From Bog-473 sp963781955 (GTDB lineage: Bacteria > Actinomycetota > Acidimicrobiia > Acidimicrobiales > RAAP-2): a stretch of DNA of 64,000 nucleotides. Where the stretch lies: NCBI GenBank assembly GCA_963781955.1, contig CAWAHU010000003.1:62001-126000 (forward strand). The letters are read 5' to 3'. The position numbers and the translations under genes were made by a program. The notes beneath the pieces are model-generated. The model had not been told where the DNA came from. It searched no databases and was given only the letters and a program-made list of their open reading frames with translations. Numbering within the stretch: the stretch's first letter is position 1; each line of letters opens with the position of its first letter. This document shows positions 35,415-44,232 of this stretch, one piece after another.

Positions 35415-35445
35415 TTCGTTCGTTCGTTCGTCGTTCGTTCGTTCA
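35415..35445. repeat. TTCG tetranucleotide repeat next to a ribosome-binding site
   Basis: On the plus strand TTCG occurs in four copies, then TCG, then two more TTCG copies and TTCA, giving a run of about 31 nt. It lies between the CaiB stop (35443) and the ribosome site of the amidohydrolase gene (minus strand), and includes the CaiB stop codon region. Tetranucleotide runs slip readily, so its length may vary and alter spacing or the CaiB C-terminus. Confidence 0.9.
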
Positions 35446-37785
35446 GCCACGGGCGCGGTTTGCGGTCTCGGCCCTGACCGCATCGACGAGGTCGGGGCCC
35501 AACCCGAGCTCGGCCAGGACCTCGTCGGTGTGCTCGCCGAGCGTGGGCGCTTCGCTGACGACCGACGCCGGTGTGGCCGAGAAGGTCAGGAACGGCGTCT
35601 CGGGTGGCGCCGTCAACGTCGTCGGCGTCGAGATCTCGACCGGGACGCCGGCGCCGTCGAGCGCGGCGAACCAGTCGGCCGCTGTCCGCCGTGCGAACGC
35701 TTCCTCGAGCAGTTTGGCCAGGTCCTGGTCACTGGCCCGTCGGGCGGTGGCGTCGGCGAAGCGACCGTCGGAGACGAGGTCACCGCGCCCCACGACCTCG
35801 CAGAGCCGTCGCCAGTGCTCCTCGGTGACGGCGGCGATGCAGACCCACCCGTCGGCGGTCTCGTAGAGCCGGTACAGGGCACCGAACCCGAGCTGCAGGG
35901 CGTCGAGCTTCGGCCGCTCGGGTCCTGACCCGTCCGGGAACGCGAACGTGCCCGAACAGGTGGCCAGGCAAGCATTGAGGATCGAGGTGCCGACCTCTTG
36001 ACCCTCACCCGTGCGGGCCCGGTGATAGAGCGCCTGGCTGACGGCGATGGCGACGAGGAAGCCGTTGCCGAGGTCGCCCATGGAGGTCCCGAAGAAGGGG
36101 CGCCCTCCTCGTCCGCAGCCGCCGTCCTCCCACTCCTGCCCGGCGAGGGCGGAGCCCGACTGGTCGGTGCCGGGCACTCCCCGCGCGCTGCGGTCCTTGT
36201 CGAACCCCCTGCTCGCGCAGTAGATCAGATCAGGGCGGATCCGCCGCAGGTCCTCGTAACCCAGACCCAGACGTTCCGCCACCCCGTGGCGCATGTTGTG
36301 GGTCACCACATCCGCGGTCCGGACCAGCTCGTAGAACGCGGTCAACCCATTGGGCTGCCCGAGGTGGAGCAACACGCCCCGCTTGCCCCGGTTCGCCATC
36401 TGGCCGATCCCGGTGTCGAGCCACGGTCCGTCCCAGGGGGCCATGACCTTGATGACGTCGGCACCGAGATCGGCAAGAAGCGACGACCCGTAGGGGCCGG
36501 CGAGTGCGAGTCCGATGTCGAGCACGCGCACGCCGTCGAGCGGACCACCCGAGATGTCCCTGGGTGGGACCTCCGTTCGGACACGCGAGGTGCTCGACGA
36601 CGCTTCCGCCAGCACCTCCTCGGTGTGCTGCCCCCGCGCTGGTGCCGGACCGGCGACCGCACCGGGCGCCCCGTGCAGTTCCGTGATGACCCCGAGGTGG
36701 TGGATGGGCCCCAGCTCGGCGTCGTCGATCTCGACGACGCTCCCCTCTGCGAGCAGGACCGGGTCGGTCAACGCCTCCTCTGGCGTCCGGACGATCTGGA
36801 CGCCTTCCTTCACGCGCTCGCCCCAGGCACTCCACTCCACGGCGGTGAACCTCTTGAACGCTGCCTGCATGAGCGGCAGGTAGTGGAAGAGGACGATGAT
36901 GTTCTCGGGCTCCATCCCGATCCGGGCCGGGTCGACGCGGCGGTGGGAATAGTCGGGCGGCGGGGCGTCCTCCAGACGGTCGTGTTCGGCTGCCTCGATG
37001 ACGGTCTGGGGCTTGATCGGCCACTGGTGGACCCATCGGCCATCCCGGCACTCGAACAGCCCCCTCGGCGCACCACGCAGGTTCATCCATGTGGCCGCCA
37101 TGGGACCAGTGCGCCGCTCGTTCGAGGGAGCGAAGGCGGCGCGCGACAGCATGGAGGCCTCGATGTGCTGCCCCACTCCGTTGCGCTCGCGGGCCACGAG
37201 GGCAGCGGCGATCGCCAGGGTCGCATGGTAGAAGCCGTTGATGCTCATCCACGGCGACGCGCTGAAGATCGGCCCCTCCGGCCGTGCCGCCTGCTCGGCT
37301 CCCTCGGGGATGTCGACCTCGGGCATGCCGAGGTCGCCGGTCGACATGATGCCGCCGCGTTGGGCCCACTGGGACCCGCTGCGTGCGGCCACGAGCGCCT
37401 CGTAGCCCGGCCGATCGCTCCCCTCGGCCTCCTCGCCGTAGGCGGTCACCGAGCACGTGATGAGGCGGGGGTTCCCCGAGGCCAGTGCATCGTGGCCCAA
37501 CCCGAGCCGCTCCATCGCCCCGGGCCGGAACGAGTCGAGCACGACGTCGGCCCGCGCTGCGAGCGCCATGACGGCATCTCGCCCCTCGGGCGTCCGGACG
37601 TCGATCACCGCGCTCCTCTTGCCCCGGTTCCACACCCGGTAGCCCGGAGAGCCGGCAAACGGGTCGACCGGCGGCTCGATCCGCGTCACGCGTGCCCCGT
37701 GGTCTGCGAGCACCATGCCGGTCATGGGACCCGCGATCCCCCAGCTCATCTCCAGTACGACGAGATCGTCGAATACGCCAGACAT
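35443..37785 (-). CDS. Tandem two-domain family III CoA-transferase (CaiB-CaiB)
   Basis: 780 residues with two full family III CoA-transferase domains. The first begins LVVLEMSWGIAGPMTGMVLAD and has NRGKRSAVIDV and VVLDSFRPGAMERLGLG. The second begins at about residue 413 with VRVLDIGLALAGPYGSSLLA and has NRGKRGVLLHL and VVTHNMRHGVAERLGLG. The catalytic Asp region (YEALVAARSG) is recognisable in domain 1 only by position. Single-chain double-domain forms are known in actinobacterial catabolic operons. It likely activates the operon's carboxylic acid as a CoA ester. Starts at ATG 37785, divergent from the TetR gene. Confidence 0.87.
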   Translation of the reverse strand: MSGVFDDLVVLEMSWGIAGPMTGMVLADHGARVTRIEPPVDPFAGSPGYRVWNRGKRSAVIDVRTPEGRDAVMALAARADVVLDSFRPGAMERLGLGHDALASGNPRLITCSVTAYGEEAEGSDRPGYEALVAARSGSQWAQRGGIMSTGDLGMPEVDIPEGAEQAARPEGPIFSASPWMSINGFYHATLAIAAALVARERNGVGQHIEASMLSRAAFAPSNERRTGPMAATWMNLRGAPRGLFECRDGRWVHQWPIKPQTVIEAAEHDRLEDAPPPDYSHRRVDPARIGMEPENIIVLFHYLPLMQAAFKRFTAVEWSAWGERVKEGVQIVRTPEEALTDPVLLAEGSVVEIDDAELGPIHHLGVITELHGAPGAVAGPAPARGQHTEEVLAEASSSTSRVRTEVPPRDISGGPLDGVRVLDIGLALAGPYGSSLLADLGADVIKVMAPWDGPWLDTGIGQMANRGKRGVLLHLGQPNGLTAFYELVRTADVVTHNMRHGVAERLGLGYEDLRRIRPDLIYCASRGFDKDRSARGVPGTDQSGSALAGQEWEDGGCGRGGRPFFGTSMGDLGNGFLVAIAVSQALYHRARTGEGQEVGTSILNACLATCSGTFAFPDGSGPERPKLDALQLGFGALYRLYETADGWVCIAAVTEEHWRRLCEVVGRGDLVSDGRFADATARRASDQDLAKLLEEAFARRTAADWFAALDGAGVPVEISTPTTLTAPPETPFLTFSATPASVVSEAPTLGEHTDEVLAELGLGPDLVDAVRAETANRARG

Positions 37786-37825
37786 GGCTCACCCTCTCCA
37801 CGCCTCCCACCCCCGGGGACGCGTG

Positions 37826-37853
37826 CCGCACCATAGTACCGACTATGGTGCGG
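37826..37853. promoter_or_regulatory. Perfect 12-bp inverted repeat, probable TetR operator
   Basis: CCGCACCATAGT and its exact reverse complement ACTATGGTGCGG are separated by 4 nt (ACCG). The palindrome sits between the divergent CaiB gene (start 37785) and the tetR gene (start 37888), 41 nt from the former and 35 nt from the latter, so it should overlap both promoters. This is the geometry expected for the operator of the adjacent TetR repressor. Confidence 0.85.
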
Positions 37854-37887
37854 GGGCAACAGGTTCCGGGACCTCGATGGGATCACG

Positions 37888-38592
37888 ATGCGGATGACCT
37901 ACCCTGACCAGGTGACGACGACCAGTTCCCGCGGCCCGAGACGTTCGTCCCCGCTCGGCCGCAGCGCAGAGGTGACCGAGCAGTCCACCCGGCGCATCGT
38001 CATTGACGCTGCGGTCGCGTGCATCCTCGAGCGCGGCTTCTACCGAGCCAGCAGCAACGAGATCGCCCGGCGCGCCGGCGTCACGTGGGGGGTGATCCAG
38101 CACCACTTCGGGACCCGTGAAGGACTGATGCTGGCCGTCCTCGAGGACGGGGCACAGCACTTCACCCATGTGGTGTCGTCGGCCTCGGTCGACGGGGAGA
38201 CGGTGTCAGAACGCCTCGGACAGCTCGTCGACGTGCTCGCCGCCCACTACGGCAGCCGGGAGTACCTGGCATACATGCAGATCAACCTCAATCTCGGCCA
38301 TGACCCCTCGACCAGCGCCAAGGTTCGAGAGACGATGAACACGGTTGCGGAGCGCTCCGTCGAGCACGTACGCGCGCTCGTGCGGGACACGCTCGGGCCC
38401 GCCACGGGGATTCCCGATCTGTCCACCACACTCTGGCTCACGCTGCGCGGTTTCCTCATGAGTCAACTGCTCCTCGACACGCTGGCGTACGACCACGTGG
38501 TCCCCGAGACCGATCGCGTGGCACGGCAGCGCCGACTCCTGGCTCAGATGTTGGCTCCGTACCTGGAGCGGGCGACGGAACTTCGCTCGTGA
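37888..38592 (+). CDS. TetR-family transcriptional regulator
   Basis: 234 residues. After a variable N-terminus the HTH domain reads RRIVIDAAVACILERGFYRA, SSNEIARRAGVTWGVIQHHF and GTREGLMLAVLEDG, the classic TetR DNA-binding block. The remainder is an all-helical ligand domain. An in-frame ATG at 37894 is an alternative start. It is divergent from the thiolase/DUF35/amidohydrolase/CaiB operon and the palindrome at 37826-37853 lies between them, so it probably represses that operon and itself until a CoA ester or acid intermediate binds. Confidence 0.88.
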   Translation: MRMTYPDQVTTTSSRGPRRSSPLGRSAEVTEQSTRRIVIDAAVACILERGFYRASSNEIARRAGVTWGVIQHHFGTREGLMLAVLEDGAQHFTHVVSSASVDGETVSERLGQLVDVLAAHYGSREYLAYMQINLNLGHDPSTSAKVRETMNTVAERSVEHVRALVRDTLGPATGIPDLSTTLWLTLRGFLMSQLLLDTLAYDHVVPETDRVARQRRLLAQMLAPYLERATELRS

Positions 38593-38860
38593 CTCGTGAT
38601 GCCCGCTGGAGTGGGCGTCAGGGTCCGACGACTTCGTCCGTCAACGCGTCGATGCCCGCCGGGAACCGGGTGGCACGGGTGGTGCGGTTCCCCAGTTCCT
38701 CACGTTGCGAGATCCACGAGCGCCCCGTCGGGGTCTGGTGGCGTGGCTCGGACCCGTATCATCCGAGAATCCTGTGCACCCTCCGTCCCCACCGGGATGT
38801 GAACCGCCAGCTTTCGAGAATGGACGCCCGCCGGACCACCGGGACATGCGAGAGCGGGGC

Positions 38861-40516
38861 GTGACCTCCCCGGCACCTGACGAAGCGGTCGCGTTCCCGG
38901 CCCTCACCGACGCGCAAGTCTCCGCCCTGGGGGCATTCGGGTCGCGACGGACCACCCGGGCCGGCGAGGTCCTGTACCGCCAGGGGGACGCCACCTACGA
39001 CTTCTACGTGGTCCTCTCGGGCGAGATCGACGTGGTGGCCGACGAGGGCGGAGACGATCACCGCCTCGTCCGGTACGGTCCGGGCCAGTTCCTGGGCGAG
39101 CTCAGCCTCCTGACCGGGCTCCGCGCCTTCGTCACCACCCGCGTCAGGAAGGGCGGAGAGGTCCTGGCGGTGCCGAAGGAGCAGTTCAGGGACTTGATCG
39201 CGACCCAGTCGGGGCTGAGCGACAAGATCCTGGCCGCCTACATCGCGCGGCGCTCCATCCTCCTGAGCGGCGCCGCCGCGACCACCCGGGTGATCGGCTC
39301 GCGCTACTCCAAGGAGGCGCTCCGCATCCGCGAGTTCCTGTCGCGGCTCAGCATCCCCCACGAATGGCTCGACCCGGATCGCCACGAGGACGTCGACGGC
39401 GTCCTCGAGCACTTCGGCGTGGCAGCCGAGGACCTCCCCGTGGTCATCACGTCGGGCACGGTCCTGCGCGACCCGTCGACGGGGCAGTTGGCCGAGTACC
39501 TCGGTCTGACGCTCCAGAGCCTTCCCGAGCGCTGCTTCGACCTCATCGTGGTGGGCGGCGGCCCGGCGGGACTCGCCGCCTCCGTGTACGGGGCATCCGA
39601 GGGCCTCTCCACACTGGACGTCGAGCGCTTCGGAATCGGTGGGCAGGCCGGCACGAGCTCCCGGATCGAGAACTACCTCGGGTTCCCGACCGGCGTCTCG
39701 GGATCCGAGCTGGCCCAGCGCGCGCTGGTGCAGGCGGAGAAGTTCGGCGCCCACATGACGGCCCCGTGCGAAGCCGAGTCGATCCGCCAGGAGGACGGCT
39801 ACCTCATCGTCCGCCTCTCGGACGGGACCGAAGTGATGGGCCGCGCCGTCATCGCAGCGAGCGGAGCCCGCTACCGCCGTCTGGCGGCCGACCGTCTCGA
39901 GGACTTCGAGGACGCGGGCGTGTACTACGCCGCCACCCACATGGAGGCCCGGATCTGCACGCCTGAGCCCGTCGTGGTCGTGGGCGGAGGGAACTCCGCC
40001 GGCCAGGCGGCCATGTTCCTGGCCGACTCGGGCAGTCCGGTCACCCTCGTCATTCGCCGCCCCGACCTGGGCGCGAGCATGTCGCGGTACCTGGTCGACC
40101 GGATCCGCGCCCACCCCATGATCCGGGTCAGCGCTCAGTCGGAGGTCACCGCCCTGGACGGCACCGCCACCCTCGCGGCGGTCCGCATCAGTCAGCCGGA
40201 CCGGGAGGAGACAATCCCGTGCGCCGCCCTGTTCTCGTTCATCGGCGCCGAGCCGGCCTCCGGGTGGCTCTCGAGCTGCGCCGCCGTAGACGACCACGGA
40301 TTCGTCCTGACGGGTCGCATGCTCCGCGAACAGGACCTCTCGGGAGCCTGGGACGCGCTCGGACGAGCGCCGCTCCCCTACGAGACCAACCGGCCCGGCC
40401 TCTTCGCCGTCGGGGACGTCCGCGCCGGATCGGTCAAGCGAGTGGCCGCGGCGGTCGGTGAGGGATCAGCCTGCGTGAGCTCCGTCCACGCGTTTCTCGC
40501 CTTCGGCGAAGGCTGA
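38861..40516 (+). CDS. cNMP-binding domain fused to thioredoxin-reductase-like flavoprotein
   Basis: About 551 residues. The N-terminal third is a cyclic-nucleotide-binding beta roll (LYRQGDATYDFYVVLSGEI, GQFLGELSLLTGLRAF), followed by a short linker domain of thioredoxin-like character (IGSRYSKEALRIREFLSRL, VITSGTVLRDPS). The C-terminal 320 residues are an FAD/NAD(P) reductase (LIVVGGGPAGLAASVYGA; VVVVGGGNSAGQAAMFLAD; LFAVGDVRAGSVKRV). The redox CxxC of true thioredoxin reductase is missing: that strand reads YYAATHMEARIC. The fusion family is widespread but little studied; it may be a redox enzyme gated by a nucleotide. GTG 38861 is chosen; ATG 38846 is possible. Confidence 0.82.
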   Translation: MTSPAPDEAVAFPALTDAQVSALGAFGSRRTTRAGEVLYRQGDATYDFYVVLSGEIDVVADEGGDDHRLVRYGPGQFLGELSLLTGLRAFVTTRVRKGGEVLAVPKEQFRDLIATQSGLSDKILAAYIARRSILLSGAAATTRVIGSRYSKEALRIREFLSRLSIPHEWLDPDRHEDVDGVLEHFGVAAEDLPVVITSGTVLRDPSTGQLAEYLGLTLQSLPERCFDLIVVGGGPAGLAASVYGASEGLSTLDVERFGIGGQAGTSSRIENYLGFPTGVSGSELAQRALVQAEKFGAHMTAPCEAESIRQEDGYLIVRLSDGTEVMGRAVIAASGARYRRLAADRLEDFEDAGVYYAATHMEARICTPEPVVVVGGGNSAGQAAMFLADSGSPVTLVIRRPDLGASMSRYLVDRIRAHPMIRVSAQSEVTALDGTATLAAVRISQPDREETIPCAALFSFIGAEPASGWLSSCAAVDDHGFVLTGRMLREQDLSGAWDALGRAPLPYETNRPGLFAVGDVRAGSVKRVAAAVGEGSACVSSVHAFLAFGEG

Positions 40517-40519
40517 CCC

Positions 40520-41038
40520 TCAGGCGACGGCGTCGCTCCGGCGGGGCAGCACCCAACCCGGACGCGCGAAGTGGCAGGTGTAGCCATTGGGGTAGCGCTC
40601 CAGGTAGTCCTGGTGCTCGGGCTCGGCCTCCCAGAAGGGGCCCGCCGGGCTGACCGTGGTCACGACCTTGCCGGGCCAGAGCCCCGACGCCTCGACGTCG
40701 GCGACGGTGTCCTCGGCAACGGCCCGCTGGGCGTCGTCCAGATAGAAGATGGCCGAGCGGTAGCTGGTCCCGACGTCGTTGCCCTGGCGGTTGAGGGTCG
40801 TGGGGTCGTGGATCTGGAAGAAGAATTCGAGGATGTCACGGTACGAGGTCACCTCGGGGTCGAAGGAGATCTCGATCGCCTCGGCGTGGTTCCCGTGGTG
40901 GCGATAGGTGGCGTTCGCCACGTCACCCCCCGTGTAGCCCACCCGGGTTGAGAGGACGCCGGGGCGCTTTCGGATCAGGTCCTGCATCCCCCAGAAGCAC
41001 CCACCGGCGAGTACTGCCGTCTCCGTTCGACCACTCAC
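40520..41038 (-). CDS. msrA: Peptide methionine sulfoxide reductase MsrA
   Basis: 172 residues. The catalytic block is AVLAGGCFWGMQDLI (Cys of GCFWG), followed by VGYTGGDVANATYRHHGNHAEAI, the conserved binding region, and GTSYRSAIFYLDDAQ. MsrA reduces methionine-S-sulfoxide in proteins, using thioredoxin. GTG start at 41038 with GGGAGG upstream; a longer open frame is non-coding. The stop lies 3 nt from the stop of the TrxR-like gene (convergent), a suggestive but unproven functional pairing. Confidence 0.92.
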   Translation of the reverse strand: MSGRTETAVLAGGCFWGMQDLIRKRPGVLSTRVGYTGGDVANATYRHHGNHAEAIEISFDPEVTSYRDILEFFFQIHDPTTLNRQGNDVGTSYRSAIFYLDDAQRAVAEDTVADVEASGLWPGKVVTTVSPAGPFWEAEPEHQDYLERYPNGYTCHFARPGWVLPRRSDAVA

Positions 41039-41249
41039 TGGGCTACCTCCCCGTCGTCCTCGGCGCGCCTCTTGCGTACGCCTTTCCCAAGACAGGGTGC
41101 CTCGTCTGGCGTGGCAAGGCAAGGCGCGCACGAGATCCGGTCTCGACACGCGATATCCCCACCTCGCTCCCACCGAACCTTCGTCGTCGGTGGCTTCGAA
41201 GCGAACCGACATCGCGCCCGCGTCGAGCTGGACGGAGCTGGACAGTCAT

Positions 41250-41618
41250 TCAGCCGGCCAGCGCCGCCTCTTCCGTCTGGCTGAAGACCCGGGACCGGAT
41301 CACGAAATGGGCGTTGTCGCCGGCGGGCAGCGAGAAGCCTTCCGGGGCTCCTGGCGCGACATCCAGGATCAGCTGACTGTGGCGCACCACCTCGAACTGA
41401 CGGTGGTCGATGTAGAAGCAACTACCTCCGGGCTCTCCGAGCAACACATCACGGGGAGCGATCGCGAGTTGGCCCTCCATGAAGCACAGTGGCAGGCTGC
41501 CGTCGCAGCACCCGCCTGACTGGAAGAACATGAGCGGCCCCCGCGCAGCCTGCAGGCGACTGATCGCCTGCAGGGCCGCTGCGGTGGCGACGACGCGAGG
41601 CGGGGGGGAGGCCGTCAT
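41250..41618 (-). CDS. DUF779 family protein
   Basis: 122 residues. The signature of DUF779 is visible: GPLMFFQSGGCCDGSLPLCF with a Cys pair, then DVLLGEPGGSCFYID and the C-terminal SFCFEVR-equivalent DNAHFVIRSRVFS. Genes of this family regularly follow aldehyde dehydrogenase genes of the ExaC type, as here (17 nt downstream of one), and the conserved cysteines suggest metal binding. Function not established. Confidence 0.85.
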   Translation of the reverse strand: MTASPPPRVVATAAALQAISRLQAARGPLMFFQSGGCCDGSLPLCFMEGQLAIAPRDVLLGEPGGSCFYIDHRQFEVVRHSQLILDVAPGAPEGFSLPAGDNAHFVIRSRVFSQTEEAALAG

Positions 41619-41635
41619 GTCGTCGGGGGTGGGAA

Positions 41636-43201
41636 CTAGAAGAAACCCAGAGGCTCGTCGCTGTAGCTGACGAGCAGGTTCTTGGTCTGGCTGTAGTGCT
41701 CCAACATCATCCGGTGGTTCTCGCGTCCCACGCCGGAAATCTTGTAGCCACCGAACGCGGCCCCGGCAGGGTACAGGTGGTAGCAGTTGGTCCACACCCG
41801 GCCCGCCTTGATCGCGCGGCCCATCCGGTAGGCCTTCGTGCCGTTGCGCGTCCACACGCCAGCACCGAGCCCATAGAGGGTGTCGTTAGCGATGCGCACA
41901 GCATCGGCTTCGTCCCGGAACGTAGTCACGGCCAGGACGGGGCCGAAGATCTCCTCTTGAAAGACCCGCATGTCATTCGTGCCCCTCAGCACGGTGGGTT
42001 CGTAGTAGTACCCTCCGGCCAGCTCGCCATCCATGGCGGCCACGTCGCCGCCGATGAGGACGTCCGCCCCCTCCTGGCGGCCGATGTCCACGTACGAGGC
42101 GATCTTCTCCAGCTGCTGGGTGGAGACCTGCGCCCCGATCATCGTCGAGGTGTCGAGTGGGTTTCCCTGCTTGATCTTGCCGATCCGGTCCAGGCAACGC
42201 TCCATGAAGCGGTCGTAGATGGACTCGTGAATGAGCGCTCGACTGGGACAGGTGCAGACCTCACCCTTGTTGAAGGCGTACAGCACGAGGCCCTCGATGG
42301 CCTTGTCGAGGAACGAGTCGTCTTCGGCCATGACGTCATCGAAGAAGATGTTGGGTGACTTTCCCCCGAGCTCCAGGGTGACGGGGATGATGTTCTGGGC
42401 CGCATACTGCATGATCAGGCGCCCGGTCACCGTCTCGCCGGTGAAGGCGATCTTCGCGATGCGGGGGTTCGAGGCCAGAGCCATGCCGACCTCGGCGCCC
42501 GGGCCGTTGACCACGTTCATGATTCCAGGGGGGATCTCATCCTCGAGCAACTCGGCCAGCTTGAGGAGCGACCACGGCGTCGGGGACGCCGGCTTAATGA
42601 CGGCGCAGTTGCCGGCGGCCAGCGCTGGAGCCAGCTTCCACGCCGCCATCAGGATTGGGAAGTTGAAGGGGATGATCTGCCCGACCACCCCGAGGGGCTC
42701 GTGGAAGTGGTAGGCGATGGTGTCCTTGTCGATCTCGGTGGCCGACCCCTCCAGGGATCGGGTGGCGCCGGCGAAGTAGCGGAAATGGTCCGCGGCCAGG
42801 GGAATGTCTGCGGCCAATGTCTCGCGTACGGGCTTTCCGTTCTCCCATGACTCGGCGACGGCCAGCATCTCTCGGTTGGCGTCGATGACATCGGCGATTC
42901 TGTTCAACACGGCGGCCCGCTCCGTGAGCGAGGCCTCTCCCCACGCGTCCTTGGCGGCGTGCGCGGCGTCGAGCGCCAGTTCGATGTCGTCAGGCCCGGA
43001 CTTCGGCACCTCCGTGAAGGCCTGTCCGGTAACCGGCGTCCTGTTCTCCGAATACTGGCCGGTCACAGGGGCGATCCAGTGGCCCCCGATGAAGTTCTCG
43101 TAACGAGCTTTGACCTCTACGAGACTGGCTGGGCGCCCGGGCGCCTCGTAGATGCTGCCCCCTGCGCTCTCCTGCGCCCGTTGCTCGGAAACCTGGGTCA
43201 T
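41636..43201 (-). CDS. NAD-dependent aldehyde dehydrogenase (ExaC/AldA type)
   Basis: 521 residues with all ALDH elements. Rossmann nucleotide-binding segment PFNFPILMAAWKLAPALAAG, general base Glu in TLELGGKSPNIFF, nucleophile Cys in FNKGEVCTCPSRA, and EEIFGPVLAVTTF. The GEVCTCPSR motif is that of acetaldehyde/alcohol-derived aldehyde dehydrogenases. It oxidises short-chain aldehydes to acids. ATG 43201 has an AGGAGG site. The DUF779 gene follows at 17 nt, the usual partner, so one operon. The upstream 440-nt gap should hold the promoter. Confidence 0.93.
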   Translation of the reverse strand: MTQVSEQRAQESAGGSIYEAPGRPASLVEVKARYENFIGGHWIAPVTGQYSENRTPVTGQAFTEVPKSGPDDIELALDAAHAAKDAWGEASLTERAAVLNRIADVIDANREMLAVAESWENGKPVRETLAADIPLAADHFRYFAGATRSLEGSATEIDKDTIAYHFHEPLGVVGQIIPFNFPILMAAWKLAPALAAGNCAVIKPASPTPWSLLKLAELLEDEIPPGIMNVVNGPGAEVGMALASNPRIAKIAFTGETVTGRLIMQYAAQNIIPVTLELGGKSPNIFFDDVMAEDDSFLDKAIEGLVLYAFNKGEVCTCPSRALIHESIYDRFMERCLDRIGKIKQGNPLDTSTMIGAQVSTQQLEKIASYVDIGRQEGADVLIGGDVAAMDGELAGGYYYEPTVLRGTNDMRVFQEEIFGPVLAVTTFRDEADAVRIANDTLYGLGAGVWTRNGTKAYRMGRAIKAGRVWTNCYHLYPAGAAFGGYKISGVGRENHRMMLEHYSQTKNLLVSYSDEPLGFF

Positions 43202-43641
43202 CGGAGGACCTCCTCTGTCGGCGCCGTCAGCGGCTGCGATGGCGCGAACTACCCTCGATATTGGACCCGTCGGTCACGCCTCAGTAGGGGCGATGGTCCC
43301 ATCCACGGTTCTCTCGGCGCGTCGTTTCACTTGGTTTGTAACTCCGGTGCTGGCAACTCCGGCAAACGTGGGCGCCAACCGGGGGTGCCATTTCATCCCC
43401 CCCTCCTTGCCGATCGTTCGCGCACCGGTCGTGCGCGTTTCTGAGTTGCTCGCCCTCAATTCTTGATGACTCCACGGCGAGCCCCGAGTCGCACCAATGG
43501 TCGATCGGCCCAATGGTCGATCGGCTCGGACAGCTTGTCGGGCGCCAAGGGCTCGCGTTCGCCCATTCGTCCCGGTTCGATGGGGCTGCGGCGTGAGATC
43601 TCGAGCCTCGTCCAAACCTTGTCAATCGCTAGGCTCACATC
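43202..43641. other. Intergenic region between aldehyde dehydrogenase and TetR genes
   Basis: About 440 nt between divergently read genes, with no convincing coding sequence. It should contain both promoters. The only clear structure is a 15-nt direct repeat (next entry). Confidence 0.6.
43495..43525. repeat. 15-nt direct repeat CAATGGTCGATCGGC
   Basis: Two exact copies at 43495-43509 and 43511-43525, one base apart, each with the internal palindrome GATC. Located 117 nt upstream of the TetR start, so a candidate regulator-binding site. Confidence 0.8.
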
Positions 43642-44220
43642 ATGGGACGCTCCACCGCAGGCGAGGTGCTCGAAACACAAGATTCCGCGCCAAGTCCTGC
43701 GCAGGCACGCACGATTGCGGCCTCGCTCGAACTCTTCGCGCAAGAGGGAGTTGGGGGAACCTCTCTGCAGATGATTGCCGACGCAGTCGGAGTGACCAAG
43801 GCAGCCATCTACCATCAGTTCAACACGAAGGACGAGATCATCCTGGCCGCCGGTGAGGCCGAGCTGCGCCGGTTGGAATCGGTTCTCGACACCGCCGAGG
43901 CCGCCCCCTCGAGGGCGAAGGCTCGTCAGGTGCTACTTGCCGGCATCGTCGACCTTGCAGTCGAACGACGCAAGACGATGAGCGTCATCTTGAGCGACCC
44001 GGTCGTGCTGCGGTTCTTCTCGACACAGGAGAGCTACCACCGAATGATTGACCGCTTCACCAATCTGTTGACTGGCCCGCAAACCGGCGATCATGGTCCC
44101 GTTCAGACAGCCATGTTCATGGCGGCGTTGAGCGGGGCCGTGATGCATCCGATGATCGCCGACCTCGATGATGACACCCTGCGTTCCGAGCTGCTCCGGC
44201 TCGCCCGACGATTTCGATAG
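43642..44220 (+). CDS. TetR-family transcriptional regulator
   Basis: 192 residues. The HTH block is ARTIAASLELFAQEGVGGTS, LQMIADAVGVTKAAIYHQF and NTKDEIILAAGEAEL, with a helical ligand-binding domain behind. The KAAIYHQF recognition helix is the form found in KstR/FadR-like actinobacterial regulators of lipid catabolism. It converges on the P450 operon (stop-to-stop gap of 12 nt) and is divergent from the aldehyde dehydrogenase gene, so either could be its target. Confidence 0.88.
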   Translation: MGRSTAGEVLETQDSAPSPAQARTIAASLELFAQEGVGGTSLQMIADAVGVTKAAIYHQFNTKDEIILAAGEAELRRLESVLDTAEAAPSRAKARQVLLAGIVDLAVERRKTMSVILSDPVVLRFFSTQESYHRMIDRFTNLLTGPQTGDHGPVQTAMFMAALSGAVMHPMIADLDDDTLRSELLRLARRFR

Positions 44221-44232
44221 AAGATCTGGGTC

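Noticed and set aside
35998..37836. Plus-strand frame of about 610 codons opposite the tandem CoA-transferase
   Set aside because: Antisense shadow; no motif, while the minus strand has two full CaiB domains.
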